64,000 bases of DNA from positions 186,001-250,000 of the forward strand of contig JAEPLS010000001.1 of NCBI GenBank assembly GCA_017644325.1, in the 5' to 3' direction. Made by a program: the position numbers and the translations under genes. The notes below the pieces were generated by a model, which saw only the letters and a program-made list of their open reading frames with translations, searched no databases and was not told where the DNA came from. This document shows, piece by piece, positions 47,477 to 58,252 of this stretch. Position 1 is the stretch's first letter. Every line of letters begins with the position of its first letter. Origin of the DNA: Prochlorococcus marinus CUG1438 (GTDB lineage Bacteria > Cyanobacteriota > Cyanobacteriia > PCC-6307 > Cyanobiaceae).

Positions 47477-48599
47477 TTATTCAATAGATTCGTTAGAAGA
47501 AATATTCATGCGTAATAATTCATGAATAAATGGTTCAAGTCCACCATCTAAAACACTATCTAAGTCGTTAGTCTCCTGCATAGTTCTGAGATCTTTTACC
47601 ATTTGATAGGGATGGAAAACATAATTTCTGATTTGATTGCCCCATGCAGCTTCCACAATATCACCTTTAATATCAGCGACTTCTGCAGCTCGTTGTTCTT
47701 TAGCAATCACTAGTAGTTTAGACTTAAGAAGTAACATAGCTTTTTCTTTATTTTGTAATTGAGATCTTTCTTGTGTACATCTTACTGAAATCCCTGAAGG
47801 CAAATGAACAATTCTCACCGCTGTTTCTACTTTATTAACATTTTGTCCTCCAGCTCCACCGGATCTACTTGTTGTAATTTCTAAATCTTTTTCAGGTATA
47901 TCAAGTGAAATATTGTCATCTAATTTTGGCATGACCTCGACCCCAGCAAAGCTGGTTTGTCTTTTACCATTAGCATTGAAAGGAGAAATTCTTACTAATC
48001 TATGAGTTCCTTTTTCATGTTGTAAATATCCGTACGCATATTTTCCATTAATTTCAAAAGTTACACTTTTGATACCTGCTTCTTCTCCTTGAGATAATTC
48101 ATTGATAATTAAACTCATTTGATTATTATCGGCCCATCTTGAATACATTCTCAATAAGATTTCTACCCAATCCTGAGCATCTGTTCCACCAGCACCTGCG
48201 TTAATAGAAACTACTGCTCCTTCCTTATCGTATTCGCCACATAACAATCTTTCAAATTCCCATTTATCTAAATTCTCTCTTAATTTCTTTAAGCCCTGAT
48301 TGGATTCCAGAATCATTTCCTCTTCTGGTTCTAAAGAATAAAGCTCAAGAGAGGCATTAGCATCAGAAATAAAAGTTTTCCATTTATCCAACAATTCAAG
48401 TTGTGCCTTAACATCATCAAGAATTAACATTTGTTTTTTCGCTTCTTCTTGATTCTCCCAAAATTCAGGCTGAGAAGAAATTTGCTCTAACTCTCTCCTT
48501 TTCGCTTTTAATCTTGGAACGTCAAAGACAATCCTGGGCATTACCCAGGCGCTCTGTTAGTTCCGAAAGATCTTTTTTGAAATCTGTAATATCTATCAA
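47477..48599 (-). CDS. prfB: Peptide chain release factor 2, with programmed +1 frameshift
   Basis: The main frame encodes RF2 with the peptidyl-hydrolysis motif GGQ in [12 protein letters not shown] and the tripeptide region for UGA/UAA reading. Upstream, a 25-codon frame starts at TTG 48599 ([19 protein letters not shown]...) and ends at an in-frame TGA at 48524-48522, inside the slippery sequence CTT TGA C. A +1 shift joins it to the GAC codon at 48523-48521, giving about 373 aa. An AGGA sits four bases before the CTT as a possible stimulator. This is the classic RF2 autoregulation. The ATG at 48541 in the other frame is not the start. Confidence 0.92.
48521..48527 (-). promoter_or_regulatory. 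prfB programmed frameshift site
   Basis: On the minus strand the bases read CTTTGAC. The zero-frame codons are CTT (48527-48525) and TGA (48524-48522). Slippage of the P-site tRNA by one base puts GAC in the A site. When RF2 is scarce the UGA is read slowly and the shift occurs; when abundant, it terminates. UGA at codon 26 is the same position as in E. coli prfB. Confidence 0.92.
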
Positions 48600-48675
48600 A
48601 ATAGAATTTAATCGTTATTTATAATCTAACAAGCACTTTAGTTTAATAGTATAAACTAAGTATTATTTTAAAAAA

Positions 48676-48930
48676 ATGTCCAAAGTTGAAATTTATACTT
48701 GGCAATATTGCCCATTCTGCATTCGAGCAAAAACACTACTCAAGAAAAAAAATATAAATTTTACAGAATATAAAATAGATGGCGACGAAGATGCCAGAGC
48801 ATTGATGATTGAAAGAGCTGATGGTAGAAGAACATTACCACAAATATTTATAGAAAATGAGGGTATCGGAGGCTGCGATGATCTCTACACATTAGAAAAT
48901 GAAAATAAATTAGACGCATTATTAAACTAG
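48676..48930 (+). CDS. grxC: Glutaredoxin (class I, dithiol)
   Basis: 84 aa with C12-P-F-C15 near the N-terminus, the cis-Pro segment TLPQIFIE, and the glutathione-binding GGCDDL. It reduces disulfides and mixed glutathione disulfides. The next gene, gshB, begins 5 bp downstream, so glutathione synthesis and its user share a transcript. The start is ATG with an AT-rich leader. It diverges from prfB. Confidence 0.97.
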   Translation: MSKVEIYTWQYCPFCIRAKTLLKKKNINFTEYKIDGDEDARALMIERADGRRTLPQIFIENEGIGGCDDLYTLENENKLDALLN

Positions 48931-48935
48931 ATCTT

Positions 48936-49859
48936 ATGAAATTTCTATTCGTTATAGATCCAATAAAAAATATAAATCCCTTAAAAGATTCAACTGCTGC
49001 TTTAATGCAAGCATCATCAAAAAAAAATATTGAAATCTGGAGTTGTACACCTCAGGACCTTGAAGCTAGAGGTGATGAAGTATGGGCATCTTCCTTAAAA
49101 GTTGAAGTAAATCCGTGGATTTCTTTCAAAGATAATGATTGCATACCTCTCGCCGAATTTAATTGCATTTGGATGAGAAAAGATCCTCCTGTAAATGAGG
49201 CTTATTTATATGCAACCCATCTTTTAGAAGTTGCCGAAAGAAAAGGAGTAAAAGTAATCAACAAACCCTCATCGTTAAGAGCATGGAATGAAAAGCTAGG
49301 TGCTTTGAGATACAGCCACTTAATGGCACCTACAATAGTAGCGAGTAAGGTAAAAGATCTTATTAATTTTGCGAATATAAATAATGAAGTAGTCATAAAA
49401 CCTCTTGGGGGGAAAGGTGGTCAAGGTGTTATAAGGATAAATAAAAATTCTCCAGGCATTAAATCAATCATTGAATTAATCACTTCTCAAGAAGAATTAC
49501 CCGTTATGATGCAAAAATTTATTCCTGAAGTCATAGAGGGTGATAAAAGAATAATTATCGTAAACGGTGAAGCAATTGGATCAATAAATAGGATTCCCCA
49601 AGGAGGAGATTTTAGGAGTAATTTAGCAATGGGAGGAAAGGCTGAACCAACATTATTAACAGAAAAAGAAAAAAGTATCTGCTCAGAATTATCTCAACAC
49701 TTCAAAGATGAAGGTTTATTTTTTGTAGGTATTGATGTAATTAATGGAATGCTTAGCGAGATTAATGTAACCAGTCCAACAGGTTTAAGAGAAATAGAAA
49801 ATTTATCCAATAAGAATGTTTCAGAGGAAGTTATTGAAAAATTAGTGGGAATTATCTAG
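48936..49859 (+). CDS. gshB: Glutathione synthetase
   Basis: 307 aa, ATP-grasp fold. N-terminal [22 protein letters not shown] is the prokaryotic GshB signature. Then [14 protein letters not shown] is the ATP-binding loop, [10 protein letters not shown] follows, and [13 protein letters not shown] is the metal-binding end. It joins gamma-glutamylcysteine to glycine. The 3' end overlaps menF by 8 bp in convergent orientation. Confidence 0.97.
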   Translation: MKFLFVIDPIKNINPLKDSTAALMQASSKKNIEIWSCTPQDLEARGDEVWASSLKVEVNPWISFKDNDCIPLAEFNCIWMRKDPPVNEAYLYATHLLEVAERKGVKVINKPSSLRAWNEKLGALRYSHLMAPTIVASKVKDLINFANINNEVVIKPLGGKGGQGVIRINKNSPGIKSIIELITSQEELPVMMQKFIPEVIEGDKRIIIVNGEAIGSINRIPQGGDFRSNLAMGGKAEPTLLTEKEKSICSELSQHFKDEGLFFVGIDVINGMLSEINVTSPTGLREIENLSNKNVSEEVIEKLVGII

Positions 49860-51264
49860 GATTTTTAGCGAAAAATATTTGTTTTACTATAGATTCAAAT
49901 TTTAATTTAATCTCATCTATTTCTTTCTCTAAAACGGAGCCTGAAACTATACCTGAACCGGCAGTAAATTCAATATTTTCTTCAATATACCTAGCTCCTC
50001 TTATTGCCAAAAGAAATGAAGCATTTCCTGATGAATCAACCCAACCCATTGGAGAAGCATAATTCCCTCTAGGAAAAGACTCAAGAGTGTTTATCCAATC
50101 CAATGCTGCATTTTTGGGGTAACCACAAACAGCTGGAGATGGATGTAAATTTTTAAGCAATTCAAAAGGACATATATTTTCAACTTTAGAGAAAATTAGT
50201 GTTTGCAAATGAGAAATATCTCCAAATGAATTTACCTTAATATCACTTTTTTTAAAGTTTTTTATTTTTGAAACTTCTAAACATTTAATCAAATATTGTG
50301 TTACGTATTTATGTTCCTTTAAGTCTTTGGTACTTTTTAGGAGTTCCACAAAATTTAAATTAGTAGAGATAGTTCCAGCAAGAGCCTCCAAAGTTAAATT
50401 AGGTTTATTAAAGGAAAATAATTTTTCTGGAGACGCTCCAAACAAAATATCCTTACTATTTCTTTTCCAAACGTATCTGCATGTATTTGGATGATTCTTT
50501 TTTAATCTTTTTAAAATTTCTACTAAATCTAATTTATTTTTAAATTTTATGTTAATCCTATTCGCTAAAACTATCTTTTCGAGAATACCTTTTTCTACTA
50601 ATTGAATTCCTCTATTTACAACTTTTTTCAAACTTGTATTAGAAGTTTCCAAGGAGTGCAAGAAATCATCAATAAAAGGTAAATCAAAACTAGTTTGTAA
50701 GACAGATGATTTAATTGATTCTGAGCCAGAATTAATAACTTGATTTCTAATTGTCCATATTTCTTCAATTAATGTTCTTAATGATGATTTACCTTCAACA
50801 TGACCATTGATTCTTAACCAGCAATTATTCTTACTTTTAATAATTAATATTTTTGGTAAGATAGCTTCCAAACTAGGGACATCAGAAGATAAGTTCTTAT
50901 TATTAAATTTTTCAGAAAAAGAAAATAAATAAATTATTTTTGAAAGTGCAGAATTATGTGATTCATTAGTTAAGTTAATTAAATTTTTAAAATTCTCAGA
51001 ATTAAACTCTTTTGCCACCTCAAATCTTTTTGGACCATCCAAAGTAACATATTTACATTTCTCAAAAGCAATATACGAAATACCATTAGATTCCTCCCAA
51101 AATGAAGAAAATGGATATTTATTTATAAACAATTCATATACTTGTAATAAATCAATACAAGGAATCTCAATACAAATACTTACTAATCCAGAATTTTCCA
51201 CTTTCTTATCGAAAGAGGAAAATACATCTTTTAAAAAATCTGTTAAATTTAAATCATTTTTCAT
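49852..51264 (-). CDS. menF: Isochorismate synthase
   Basis: 470 aa. The chorismate-binding domain is in the C-terminal half: [49 protein letters not shown] and the terminal [18 protein letters not shown]. These fit isochorismate synthase (MenF) rather than TrpE. The men genes on the other side (menA, menC, menE) confirm it. It catalyses chorismate to isochorismate, the entry to phylloquinone, cofactor A1 of photosystem I. The N-terminal 130 residues are diverged and AT-biased. Confidence 0.93.
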   Translation of the reverse strand: MKNDLNLTDFLKDVFSSFDKKVENSGLVSICIEIPCIDLLQVYELFINKYPFSSFWEESNGISYIAFEKCKYVTLDGPKRFEVAKEFNSENFKNLINLTNESHNSALSKIIYLFSFSEKFNNKNLSSDVPSLEAILPKILIIKSKNNCWLRINGHVEGKSSLRTLIEEIWTIRNQVINSGSESIKSSVLQTSFDLPFIDDFLHSLETSNTSLKKVVNRGIQLVEKGILEKIVLANRINIKFKNKLDLVEILKRLKKNHPNTCRYVWKRNSKDILFGASPEKLFSFNKPNLTLEALAGTISTNLNFVELLKSTKDLKEHKYVTQYLIKCLEVSKIKNFKKSDIKVNSFGDISHLQTLIFSKVENICPFELLKNLHPSPAVCGYPKNAALDWINTLESFPRGNYASPMGWVDSSGNASFLLAIRGARYIEENIEFTAGSGIVSGSVLEKEIDEIKLKFESIVKQIFFAKNPR

Positions 51265-51365
51265 TACTTATTGAAAATAACTAAAAATCATGCAATAAAG
51301 TAAAAAATGTAACTCAATTTATAAACTACATTTAATAATGATCGAATTTTGTGAGTTAAATAAAA

Positions 51366-52283
51366 ATGGACGAATATAAAAAAAAATTATGGAAACAAGC
51401 GATAAAATGGCCTCTTTATTCTGTTGCCATTCTTCCGGTTTTAATAACGGGGGCTTATATACTCAATCAACATGAAAAGGTAAAAATTTATAATTTGATT
51501 GCATTTACTTTAGCTGCAATTTTTATATTACTTTGGGAAAACCTAACTAATGATTTATTCGATGCAGAAACAGGAATCGATGAATTTAAATTCCATTCTA
51601 TTGTAAATCTTGTAAAAAATAAAAAAATTGTTTCATTTATTGCTTATACATCATTAGTTATTGGTTTATTAATAATTTCAATTATTTCAGTATCAACAAG
51701 TATAAACATTTTGATTTTGGTGGCATCTTGCTGCTTTTTAGGATATTTATATCAAGGACCTCCTTTTAGATTTGGCTATCAAGGTTTAGGAGAACCATTA
51801 TGCTGGCTTGCATTTGGACCTTTTGCCTACTCTGCAGTCTTAATTGCGTTAAATCCTTCTAATATTTACTTACAAGATATTCCCTGGAAAGTTTCTTTAT
51901 TACTTGGTTCAGGACCTTCATTAGCAACAACTCTTGTATTATTTTGTTCTCATTTTCATCAAATTTCTGAAGATAAAAAGCACGGGAAAAATTCACCTTT
52001 AGTTCGCCTAGGAGCAAAAAAAGGTTCTCAATGTGTGCCTTGGATAATTTTTACAATATATATTTTTCAACTTTTAACTATAGTTACTGGATTTATTCCA
52101 GTATTTTGCATCCTTTATTTGATTAGTTTTCCTCAAGCAATAAGACTTATAAAGTTATTAAAATCTTCGTATAAAAAACCTAATGAAATAAAAAATTCCA
52201 AATTCGTCGCAATTAAATTTCAAACTCTTAATGGAGTTGGCTTAATCACAGGATTAATATTTAATTACTTACTTAATAAATGA
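51366..52283 (+). CDS. menA: 1,4-dihydroxy-2-naphthoate phytyltransferase
   Basis: 305-aa UbiA-family membrane enzyme with about eight spans. The first Asp-rich motif is N62-D63-LFD (ENLTNDLFDAETG) and the second lies in EDKKHGKNSPLVRLG. It attaches the phytyl chain to DHNA in phylloquinone synthesis. The stop overlaps menC by 4 bp. It is preceded by a 101-bp gap from the divergent menF, which probably holds promoters for both arms of the men cluster. Confidence 0.95.
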   Translation: MDEYKKKLWKQAIKWPLYSVAILPVLITGAYILNQHEKVKIYNLIAFTLAAIFILLWENLTNDLFDAETGIDEFKFHSIVNLVKNKKIVSFIAYTSLVIGLLIISIISVSTSINILILVASCCFLGYLYQGPPFRFGYQGLGEPLCWLAFGPFAYSAVLIALNPSNIYLQDIPWKVSLLLGSGPSLATTLVLFCSHFHQISEDKKHGKNSPLVRLGAKKGSQCVPWIIFTIYIFQLLTIVTGFIPVFCILYLISFPQAIRLIKLLKSSYKKPNEIKNSKFVAIKFQTLNGVGLITGLIFNYLLNK

Positions 52284-53245
52284 ACTTAATATTTAAAAAA
52301 AAATCTTATAGCTATAAGTTATCCACAAAAGTAGAAAATTCTAAAACCACTCATCTTACAAAACTGGGTTGGATAATTAAATTAACAAGTAAGGATAAAA
52401 AAATTGGATTTGGAGAAGTTTCACCTCTTCTAGAAGAAGACTTAAAAAAATGTTCAAAACAACTAAATATGATCCCTGAGAATTTAGAAGTATTTAATTT
52501 ATCTGAGCAAATAAATATTTTTCATCCATGCATTCAATCTGCAATAAATTCTGCATTAGCTGAGATAAATGGAAAAATAATTTTTAAAGAAAATTATCCC
52601 TTTGATGAAATTGATAAAACAGCCATACTTTTAAATTCTGAAAATATAATTTCAGAGCTTAATGAAATTAAAAAAAGACAATCTAATATTGGAAAATCAG
52701 TAACCATAAAATGGAAAGTAGCATTAAGAGATAACCATGAGGAAGAAGCAAATTTAGAAGAAATTTTAAGCCAAATAGGCAATAATATTAAGTTAAGAAT
52801 AGATGCTAATGGTTCTTGGGGGAGAAAGATAGCTAATAGATGGGCTGATATTTTGAAAGATAACAAAAATATAGATTGGTTAGAACAACCTCTCTGTGTT
52901 GATGATATTGAAGGTATGAAAGAACTCAACAAAAAAATCCCAATAGCCTTAGACGAATCACTTTTAAAATTTCCAACTTTGATTGATCAGTGGAAGGGTT
53001 GGCAAATTCGAAGACCTTCTCAAGAAGATAATCCAGTTAAGCTTTTAAGAGAATTAGAAAATAAAAAAGGTTTAATTTCTATAAGTACCTCATTTGAAAC
53101 TGGAATAGGGAAAAGATGGCTTTATCATTTATCGTCTTTACAATTAAAAGGACCAACTCCAAAAGTGCCTGGTTTAGCAATGAATAAATTCCCTAATTCG
53201 TTTCTATTTTTAAATGAAGCAAAAAAGATATGGGATCAATTATGA
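52280..53245 (+). CDS. menC: o-Succinylbenzoate synthase
   Basis: 321-aa enolase-superfamily enzyme. The catalytic groups can be placed: K144/K146 (TIKWK), D175 (RIDANG), E202 (WLEQP), D225 (ALDES), and the second Lys region ETGIGKRW near 275. It dehydrates SHCHC to o-succinylbenzoate. The start overlaps menA by 4 bp and the end overlaps menE in an ATGA junction. The order menA-menC-menE is compact and co-directional. Confidence 0.93.
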   Translation: MNLIFKKKSYSYKLSTKVENSKTTHLTKLGWIIKLTSKDKKIGFGEVSPLLEEDLKKCSKQLNMIPENLEVFNLSEQINIFHPCIQSAINSALAEINGKIIFKENYPFDEIDKTAILLNSENIISELNEIKKRQSNIGKSVTIKWKVALRDNHEEEANLEEILSQIGNNIKLRIDANGSWGRKIANRWADILKDNKNIDWLEQPLCVDDIEGMKELNKKIPIALDESLLKFPTLIDQWKGWQIRRPSQEDNPVKLLRELENKKGLISISTSFETGIGKRWLYHLSSLQLKGPTPKVPGLAMNKFPNSFLFLNEAKKIWDQL

Positions 53246-54444
53246 AAAATAAAATTCATACTATTGAAGTAGAAAATAATGAAACTCAATCTATAGAGAA
53301 AATTATTAAAAAAATTAGAGAGAATAGAATTATTTATGTAAAAAACAAATTTTATAAAAACGAAGATATATTAGATTCAATTAATGCTAATGGACCAGCA
53401 ATTATCTTAAACAGCAGTGGGAGTTCTGGAAAACCGAGAAAATGTTTTCACAATTTAGATAATCTTAAATTATCTGCAGCTTCATCAGGTCAATGGCTTA
53501 TAGAGCAAGGATTTGAATTGCAAAACTGCTTAATTTTAAACACTTTACCTCTGAACCATATAAGTGGATTAATGCCAGTTTTTAGAAGTCAAACTTGGGG
53601 ATGTGATTGCATTAATATTTCTCCGAATTTAATAAAAAAAACCAGAGAACTTTTACTTTTCACAATTAAATTTAAAAAAAACAAAAAACACTTAATTACA
53701 TCATTAGTACCTACACAATTAAAAAGACTTTTAGCTCAAAAAGATGGTATTAATTGGCTAAAAATTTTTGATCTAATTTGGGTAGGTGGAGCTTCAATTT
53801 CAGGCGAAACTGCAGAGCAATGTATAGAAGAAAAAATAAAATTAGCACCCTGTTACGGCTCAACTGAAACAGCCGCAATGGTTACGAGTTTAAAACCAAA
53901 AGAATTCTTAATGGGTTTTAAAAATGTTGGAGAAATACTACCTGATACAAAAATAAGAATTAACGCACAAGGATTAATCGAGATTAAATCAGCCAGAATT
54001 GGAATCGAAATAATAGACTCTTCAAAAACTAAAAATTTCAAAAATAAAAATGGGTGGTGGTGCACCGGTGATTTAGGTGAAATTAATCAAATCAATAATT
54101 CTTTATATTTAAACTTTCTTGGAAGAAGTGATAACGCTTTTAATTCAGGAGGAGAAATCGTTTTTCCAAAAGTAATTGAATCTCGATTAAATGATTTCAT
54201 TATGAAAGAAAATATCCCAATTAATAAATTCAATATTTCAAAAGTATCCGACAAATTATGGGGAAATAAAATTAAAATAATTGTTGAATATAAAGAACAT
54301 ACAAATAATAAAAATATTGAGAATTCATTAAATTTATTAAAAAAATTTTCTCAAAGTTGGCCTAAACATGAAAAACCTGAAAAGTGGATTATTAAAAACA
54401 AAAATACCAGTACAGAAAAAATAAACTATAAATTTAAAAAATAA
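53242..54444 (+). CDS. menE: o-Succinylbenzoate-CoA ligase
   Basis: 400 aa from ATG 53242, which forms an ATGA overlap with menC; an in-frame ATG at 53230 would add four residues. ANL-superfamily motifs: the P-loop NSSGSSGKPRKC, YGSTETAAM, GWWCTGDLGEI and LGRSDNAF. It activates o-succinylbenzoate with ATP and CoA for MenB, which is not in this window. At 400 aa it is somewhat short, with a reduced N-terminal part. It converges with menI with 3 bp between. Confidence 0.92.
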   Translation: MKNKIHTIEVENNETQSIEKIIKKIRENRIIYVKNKFYKNEDILDSINANGPAIILNSSGSSGKPRKCFHNLDNLKLSAASSGQWLIEQGFELQNCLILNTLPLNHISGLMPVFRSQTWGCDCINISPNLIKKTRELLLFTIKFKKNKKHLITSLVPTQLKRLLAQKDGINWLKIFDLIWVGGASISGETAEQCIEEKIKLAPCYGSTETAAMVTSLKPKEFLMGFKNVGEILPDTKIRINAQGLIEIKSARIGIEIIDSSKTKNFKNKNGWWCTGDLGEINQINNSLYLNFLGRSDNAFNSGGEIVFPKVIESRLNDFIMKENIPINKFNISKVSDKLWGNKIKIIVEYKEHTNNKNIENSLNLLKKFSQSWPKHEKPEKWIIKNKNTSTEKINYKFKK

Positions 54445-54447
54445 TAA

Positions 54448-54900
<453 letters not shown>

Positions 54901-54909
54901 TTAAATAAA

Positions 54910-56097
54910 TTATCTATCAACAGATCCCATAATGACATCTATTGAGCCGAGGATTGCCATAATGTCTGCGATTTTGGCACCTTTGAGAATATGAGGCAAT
55001 ATTTGTAGATTGTTTAAATCAGCTGCTCTGATTTTAAATCTCCATGGAGTAACTTCATTGTTTCCTTGAATAAATACACCTATTTCTCCTTTGCCGGACT
55101 CTAATCTTGTATACAATTCTCCGTTGGGAATTTTAAAAGTTGGAGCAACTTTCTTAGCTACATATTGATAGTCAATACCAAATATTTCACTTTTCTTATC
55201 TTCAGTCGCCATTCTTTGGGCTTCTAAATTTTCTGTTGGACCTCCTGGAATCATCTTACATGCTTGGCGAATGATGCTTAGTGATTGTCTCATCTCTTCA
55301 ACTCTTACTCGATATCTCGCATAACAATCTCCTTCTTTTTCTGAAGCAATCTGCCAATCGAAATCGTCATAACATTCATAACTATCGACTTTCCTTAAAT
55401 CCCAGGAAACTCCAGACGCTCTAAGCATTGGTCCAGATAAAGACCAATTAATTGCTTGGTCTCTTTGTATTGTTCCGAGACCTTCAATTCTTTTTCTAAA
55501 AATTGGGTTATTTGTGATTAATTTTTCATATTCATCTATTTTAGGACCAAACCAATCACAAAAATCTATACATTTTTCTAACCACCCATATGGAAGATCA
55601 CATGCGACACCACCTATCCTAAAGAAATTATTATTTATTAGCCTTTGTCCAGTAGCAGCTTCCCAAAGATCATAAATCATTTCTCTTTCTCTAAAAATAT
55701 AGAAAAATGGAGTTTGAGCTCCTACGTCTGCTAAAAAGGGACCAAGCCATAAAAGATGGTTAGCAATACGATTAAGTTCCAACATTAGAACTCTAATGTA
55801 ACTTGCTCTTTTAGGAACCGGAATATTAGCTAATCTTTCAGGAGCATTTACTACAATAGCTTCATAAAACATCCCTGCTGCATAATCCATTCTGCTTACA
55901 TAAGGGACATACATTACATTTGTCCTATTTTCAGCTATCTTTTCCATTCCTCTATGTAAATATCCAATTACCGGCTCACAATCAATGACATTCTCGCCAT
56001 CAAGAGTTACAACTAACCTTAAAACCCCATGCATTGAGGGATGATGAGGGCCAAAATTGACCACCATTGGTTCTGTTCTAGTCTCTAGCTGAGCCAT
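54910..56097 (-). CDS. ndhH: NDH-1 subunit H (49-kDa homologue)
   Basis: 395 aa. The segment [21 protein letters not shown] near residues 15-35 and [15 protein letters not shown] identify NuoD/NdhH. The C-terminus [12 protein letters not shown] matches the family end. In cyanobacteria NDH-1 accepts electrons from ferredoxin and works in cyclic flow, respiration and CO2 uptake. It diverges from rsmH with 38 bp between. menI follows after 9 bp. Confidence 0.98.
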
Positions 56098-56135
56098 TGA
56101 AAATTTAACTTCTAAATAAATCTTAGTCGAAAGTT

Positions 56136-57044
56136 ATGCAAACTGACCTATCTGATTCATCTTTTTTCAATCATAAATCAGTTATGACAGATGAGATTAT
56201 GGCCTCATTAGAGCATTATCCATTAATACATAACAAACAACTTAAAGGAATAGACGCAACTTTAGGCGGAGGAGGGCACTCTTATCATTTATTGAGAAAA
56301 TATTCGGATTTAAATATAATTGGACTTGATCAAGATCCATTCGCGAGAAAATCAGCATCAAAAAAACTTGATGAATTTAAAAATAGAATTGATATAAAAG
56401 CTTCAAATTTTGCGGATTTTGTACCAAAAGAAAAAGTTTCTTTTGTGATTGCAGATCTTGGAGTAAATAGTAACCAAATTGATGACCCTAAAAGAGGATT
56501 TAGTTTCCAAAAAGATGGTCCACTTGATATGCGCATGAATCCTCTTCTTGAGGTTGATGCAGAGCAATTAATTGAGGCTTTAAATGAAAAAGATCTAGCT
56601 AATCTGATTTATAAATATGGAGATGAGAGATTATCAAGAAAGATTGCTAGAAAAATAAAAATGGATTTAAAGGAAAATGGGAAATATTCTGGGACAAAAG
56701 AGTTAGCGTATTCTATTGCAGGCTGCTTCCCACCAAAACAAAGATATAAAAAAATACACCCAGCAACAAGAACATTTCAAGCACTAAGAATTGCTGTTAA
56801 TAAAGAAATTGAAGTTTTAGAAAAATTTTTGCAAATTGTTCCTGATTGGCTATTGCCAGGTGGAATTATCTCTATTATTAGTTTTCATTCTGTGGAAGAT
56901 AGGTTAGTTAAACGTTTTTTTAAGAATGATCAAAGACTAAAAAACCTGACAAAAAAACCAATTACTCCTTCCGAACAAGAAGTCGAACTAAATAGAAGAG
57001 CTAGAAGTGGAAAATTAAGAGTTGCTCAATTAAGAATCCAATAA
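56136..57044 (+). CDS. rsmH: 16S rRNA m4C1402 methyltransferase
   Basis: 302 aa. The SAM site includes GIDATLGGGGHSYHLL (about 40-55) and GLDQDPFA; later motifs FVIADLGVNSNQID, FSFQKDGPLDMRMN and SIISFHSVEDRLVKRFF are all family marks of MraW/RsmH. It methylates C1402 in the ribosomal P site. Unlike in many bacteria it is not in a dcw cell-division cluster here. It converges with the cysteine desulfurase gene, 3 bp apart. Confidence 0.96.
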   Translation: MQTDLSDSSFFNHKSVMTDEIMASLEHYPLIHNKQLKGIDATLGGGGHSYHLLRKYSDLNIIGLDQDPFARKSASKKLDEFKNRIDIKASNFADFVPKEKVSFVIADLGVNSNQIDDPKRGFSFQKDGPLDMRMNPLLEVDAEQLIEALNEKDLANLIYKYGDERLSRKIARKIKMDLKENGKYSGTKELAYSIAGCFPPKQRYKKIHPATRTFQALRIAVNKEIEVLEKFLQIVPDWLLPGGIISIISFHSVEDRLVKRFFKNDQRLKNLTKKPITPSEQEVELNRRARSGKLRVAQLRIQ

Positions 57045-57047
57045 ATT

Positions 57048-58193
57048 CTAACGTAATGATTTGATCGTATTTGTAATAATATGGATTGCTTCTTTTATCT
57101 CTTTTGAATTAGTGCTTAATCCAATACTTAACCTTATTGAAGATTCTGCTTCTTTAAAAGATCTACCTAAGGCTAGTAAAACATGAGATGGCACACCATT
57201 ACTGCATGCGGATCCACTAGAACAAATTATTTTGGATTTTAAAGCTTTATGAAGCTTTGCTCCGTTTAAATCCAAAACAGTCAAATTTAAATTGTGAGGC
57301 AATCTTTTTTTTATGGAGCCATTAATTAATAAACCAGAATTATTTTCTAACAAACCCTCCAAAAGAATATTTCTATAAAAAAGTAATTTCTCAGCATTAT
57401 TTTTTTGATTAAAAACTGCTATCTCTATTGCTTTAGCAAAGCCAACTACTAAAGGAAGAGGCAATGTTCCAGACCTGAGACCATATTCCTGACCTCCTCC
57501 AACAATTAAAGGCTCAAGATTAATTTCTTCATCAATCAAAAGAAGTCCTATACCTTTAGGACCATAGATTTTGTGAGAACTCATCGTTATCATATTTACA
57601 TCTGATAAAAGATTGTCTAACTCGATATAACCTAAACATTGTGCAAAATCAGAGTGAAAAGTTATTCCTCTCGATTTACATATCTTTGAAATATTTTCTA
57701 CAGGCTGAATAACTCCTATTTCATTATTTGCCAACATAACACTCACCAGAAATGTATCTTCTCTTATATTTTTTTTGAATTGTTCTTCTGAAATTAAGCC
57801 ATCTTTCTCAGGAATAATTTCTGTAACCATAAATCCCTCTTTTTTTAGTTGATTTAGGGGCTCCAAAACAGCTTTATGCTCCGTTTTTAAGGTAATAATA
57901 TGTCCATAATTTCCTGTTTTTTTATAGAAATTTCTAGCAAAACCTAATAAGGCTAAGTTATTAGATTCAGTTGCCCCGCTTGTAAAAATAACTTTTTTAT
58001 TCTTAAGAAATAAATTTTGTTCTATTTTTTCTCTTGAGGCTTCCAATATAGCGCTCGCGTTAATCCCCGCCAAATTAGATTTGCTTGCAGGGTTAGAAAA
58101 TATCTCACTCCAAAAAGGTTTCATAGAATCAACAACATCTTTAGAGCAAGGAGTCGAAGATTGATAGTCTAGTAGAATGGGAGTTGATAGCAT
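57048..58193 (-). CDS. Cysteine desulfurase, NifS/IscS class
   Basis: 381 aa. The PLP lysine is K208 in TMSSHKIYGPKG and the catalytic Cys is in SGSACSNG near the C-terminus. The loop around the Cys is of the NifS/IscS (group I) kind. Upstream motifs TSGATESNNLAL and NNEIGVIQP are intact. It releases sulfur for Fe-S clusters or thio-modified tRNA. No scaffold gene is beside it, so iscS versus nifS is not named. Its start faces the response-regulator gene 59 bp away. Confidence 0.9.
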   Translation of the reverse strand: MLSTPILLDYQSSTPCSKDVVDSMKPFWSEIFSNPASKSNLAGINASAILEASREKIEQNLFLKNKKVIFTSGATESNNLALLGFARNFYKKTGNYGHIITLKTEHKAVLEPLNQLKKEGFMVTEIIPEKDGLISEEQFKKNIREDTFLVSVMLANNEIGVIQPVENISKICKSRGITFHSDFAQCLGYIELDNLLSDVNMITMSSHKIYGPKGIGLLLIDEEINLEPLIVGGGQEYGLRSGTLPLPLVVGFAKAIEIAVFNQKNNAEKLLFYRNILLEGLLENNSGLLINGSIKKRLPHNLNLTVLDLNGAKLHKALKSKIICSSGSACSNGVPSHVLLALGRSFKEAESSIRLSIGLSTNSKEIKEAIHIITNTIKSLR

Positions 58194-58252
58194 ATTGTTT
58201 AGTATATAAAATTCTGTTTATTACTAGAAAATCAAATTTAAGAATTGAAAAA

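Noticed and set aside
48525-48541. ATG at 48541 as start of prfB
   Set aside because: It lies in the +1 frame just before the slippery site. The true RF2 N-terminus is in the zero frame from TTG 48599.
58184-58252. 23-residue extension of the response regulator
   Set aside because: It would overlap the divergent cysteine desulfurase start; receiver domains begin close to the ATG at 58253.
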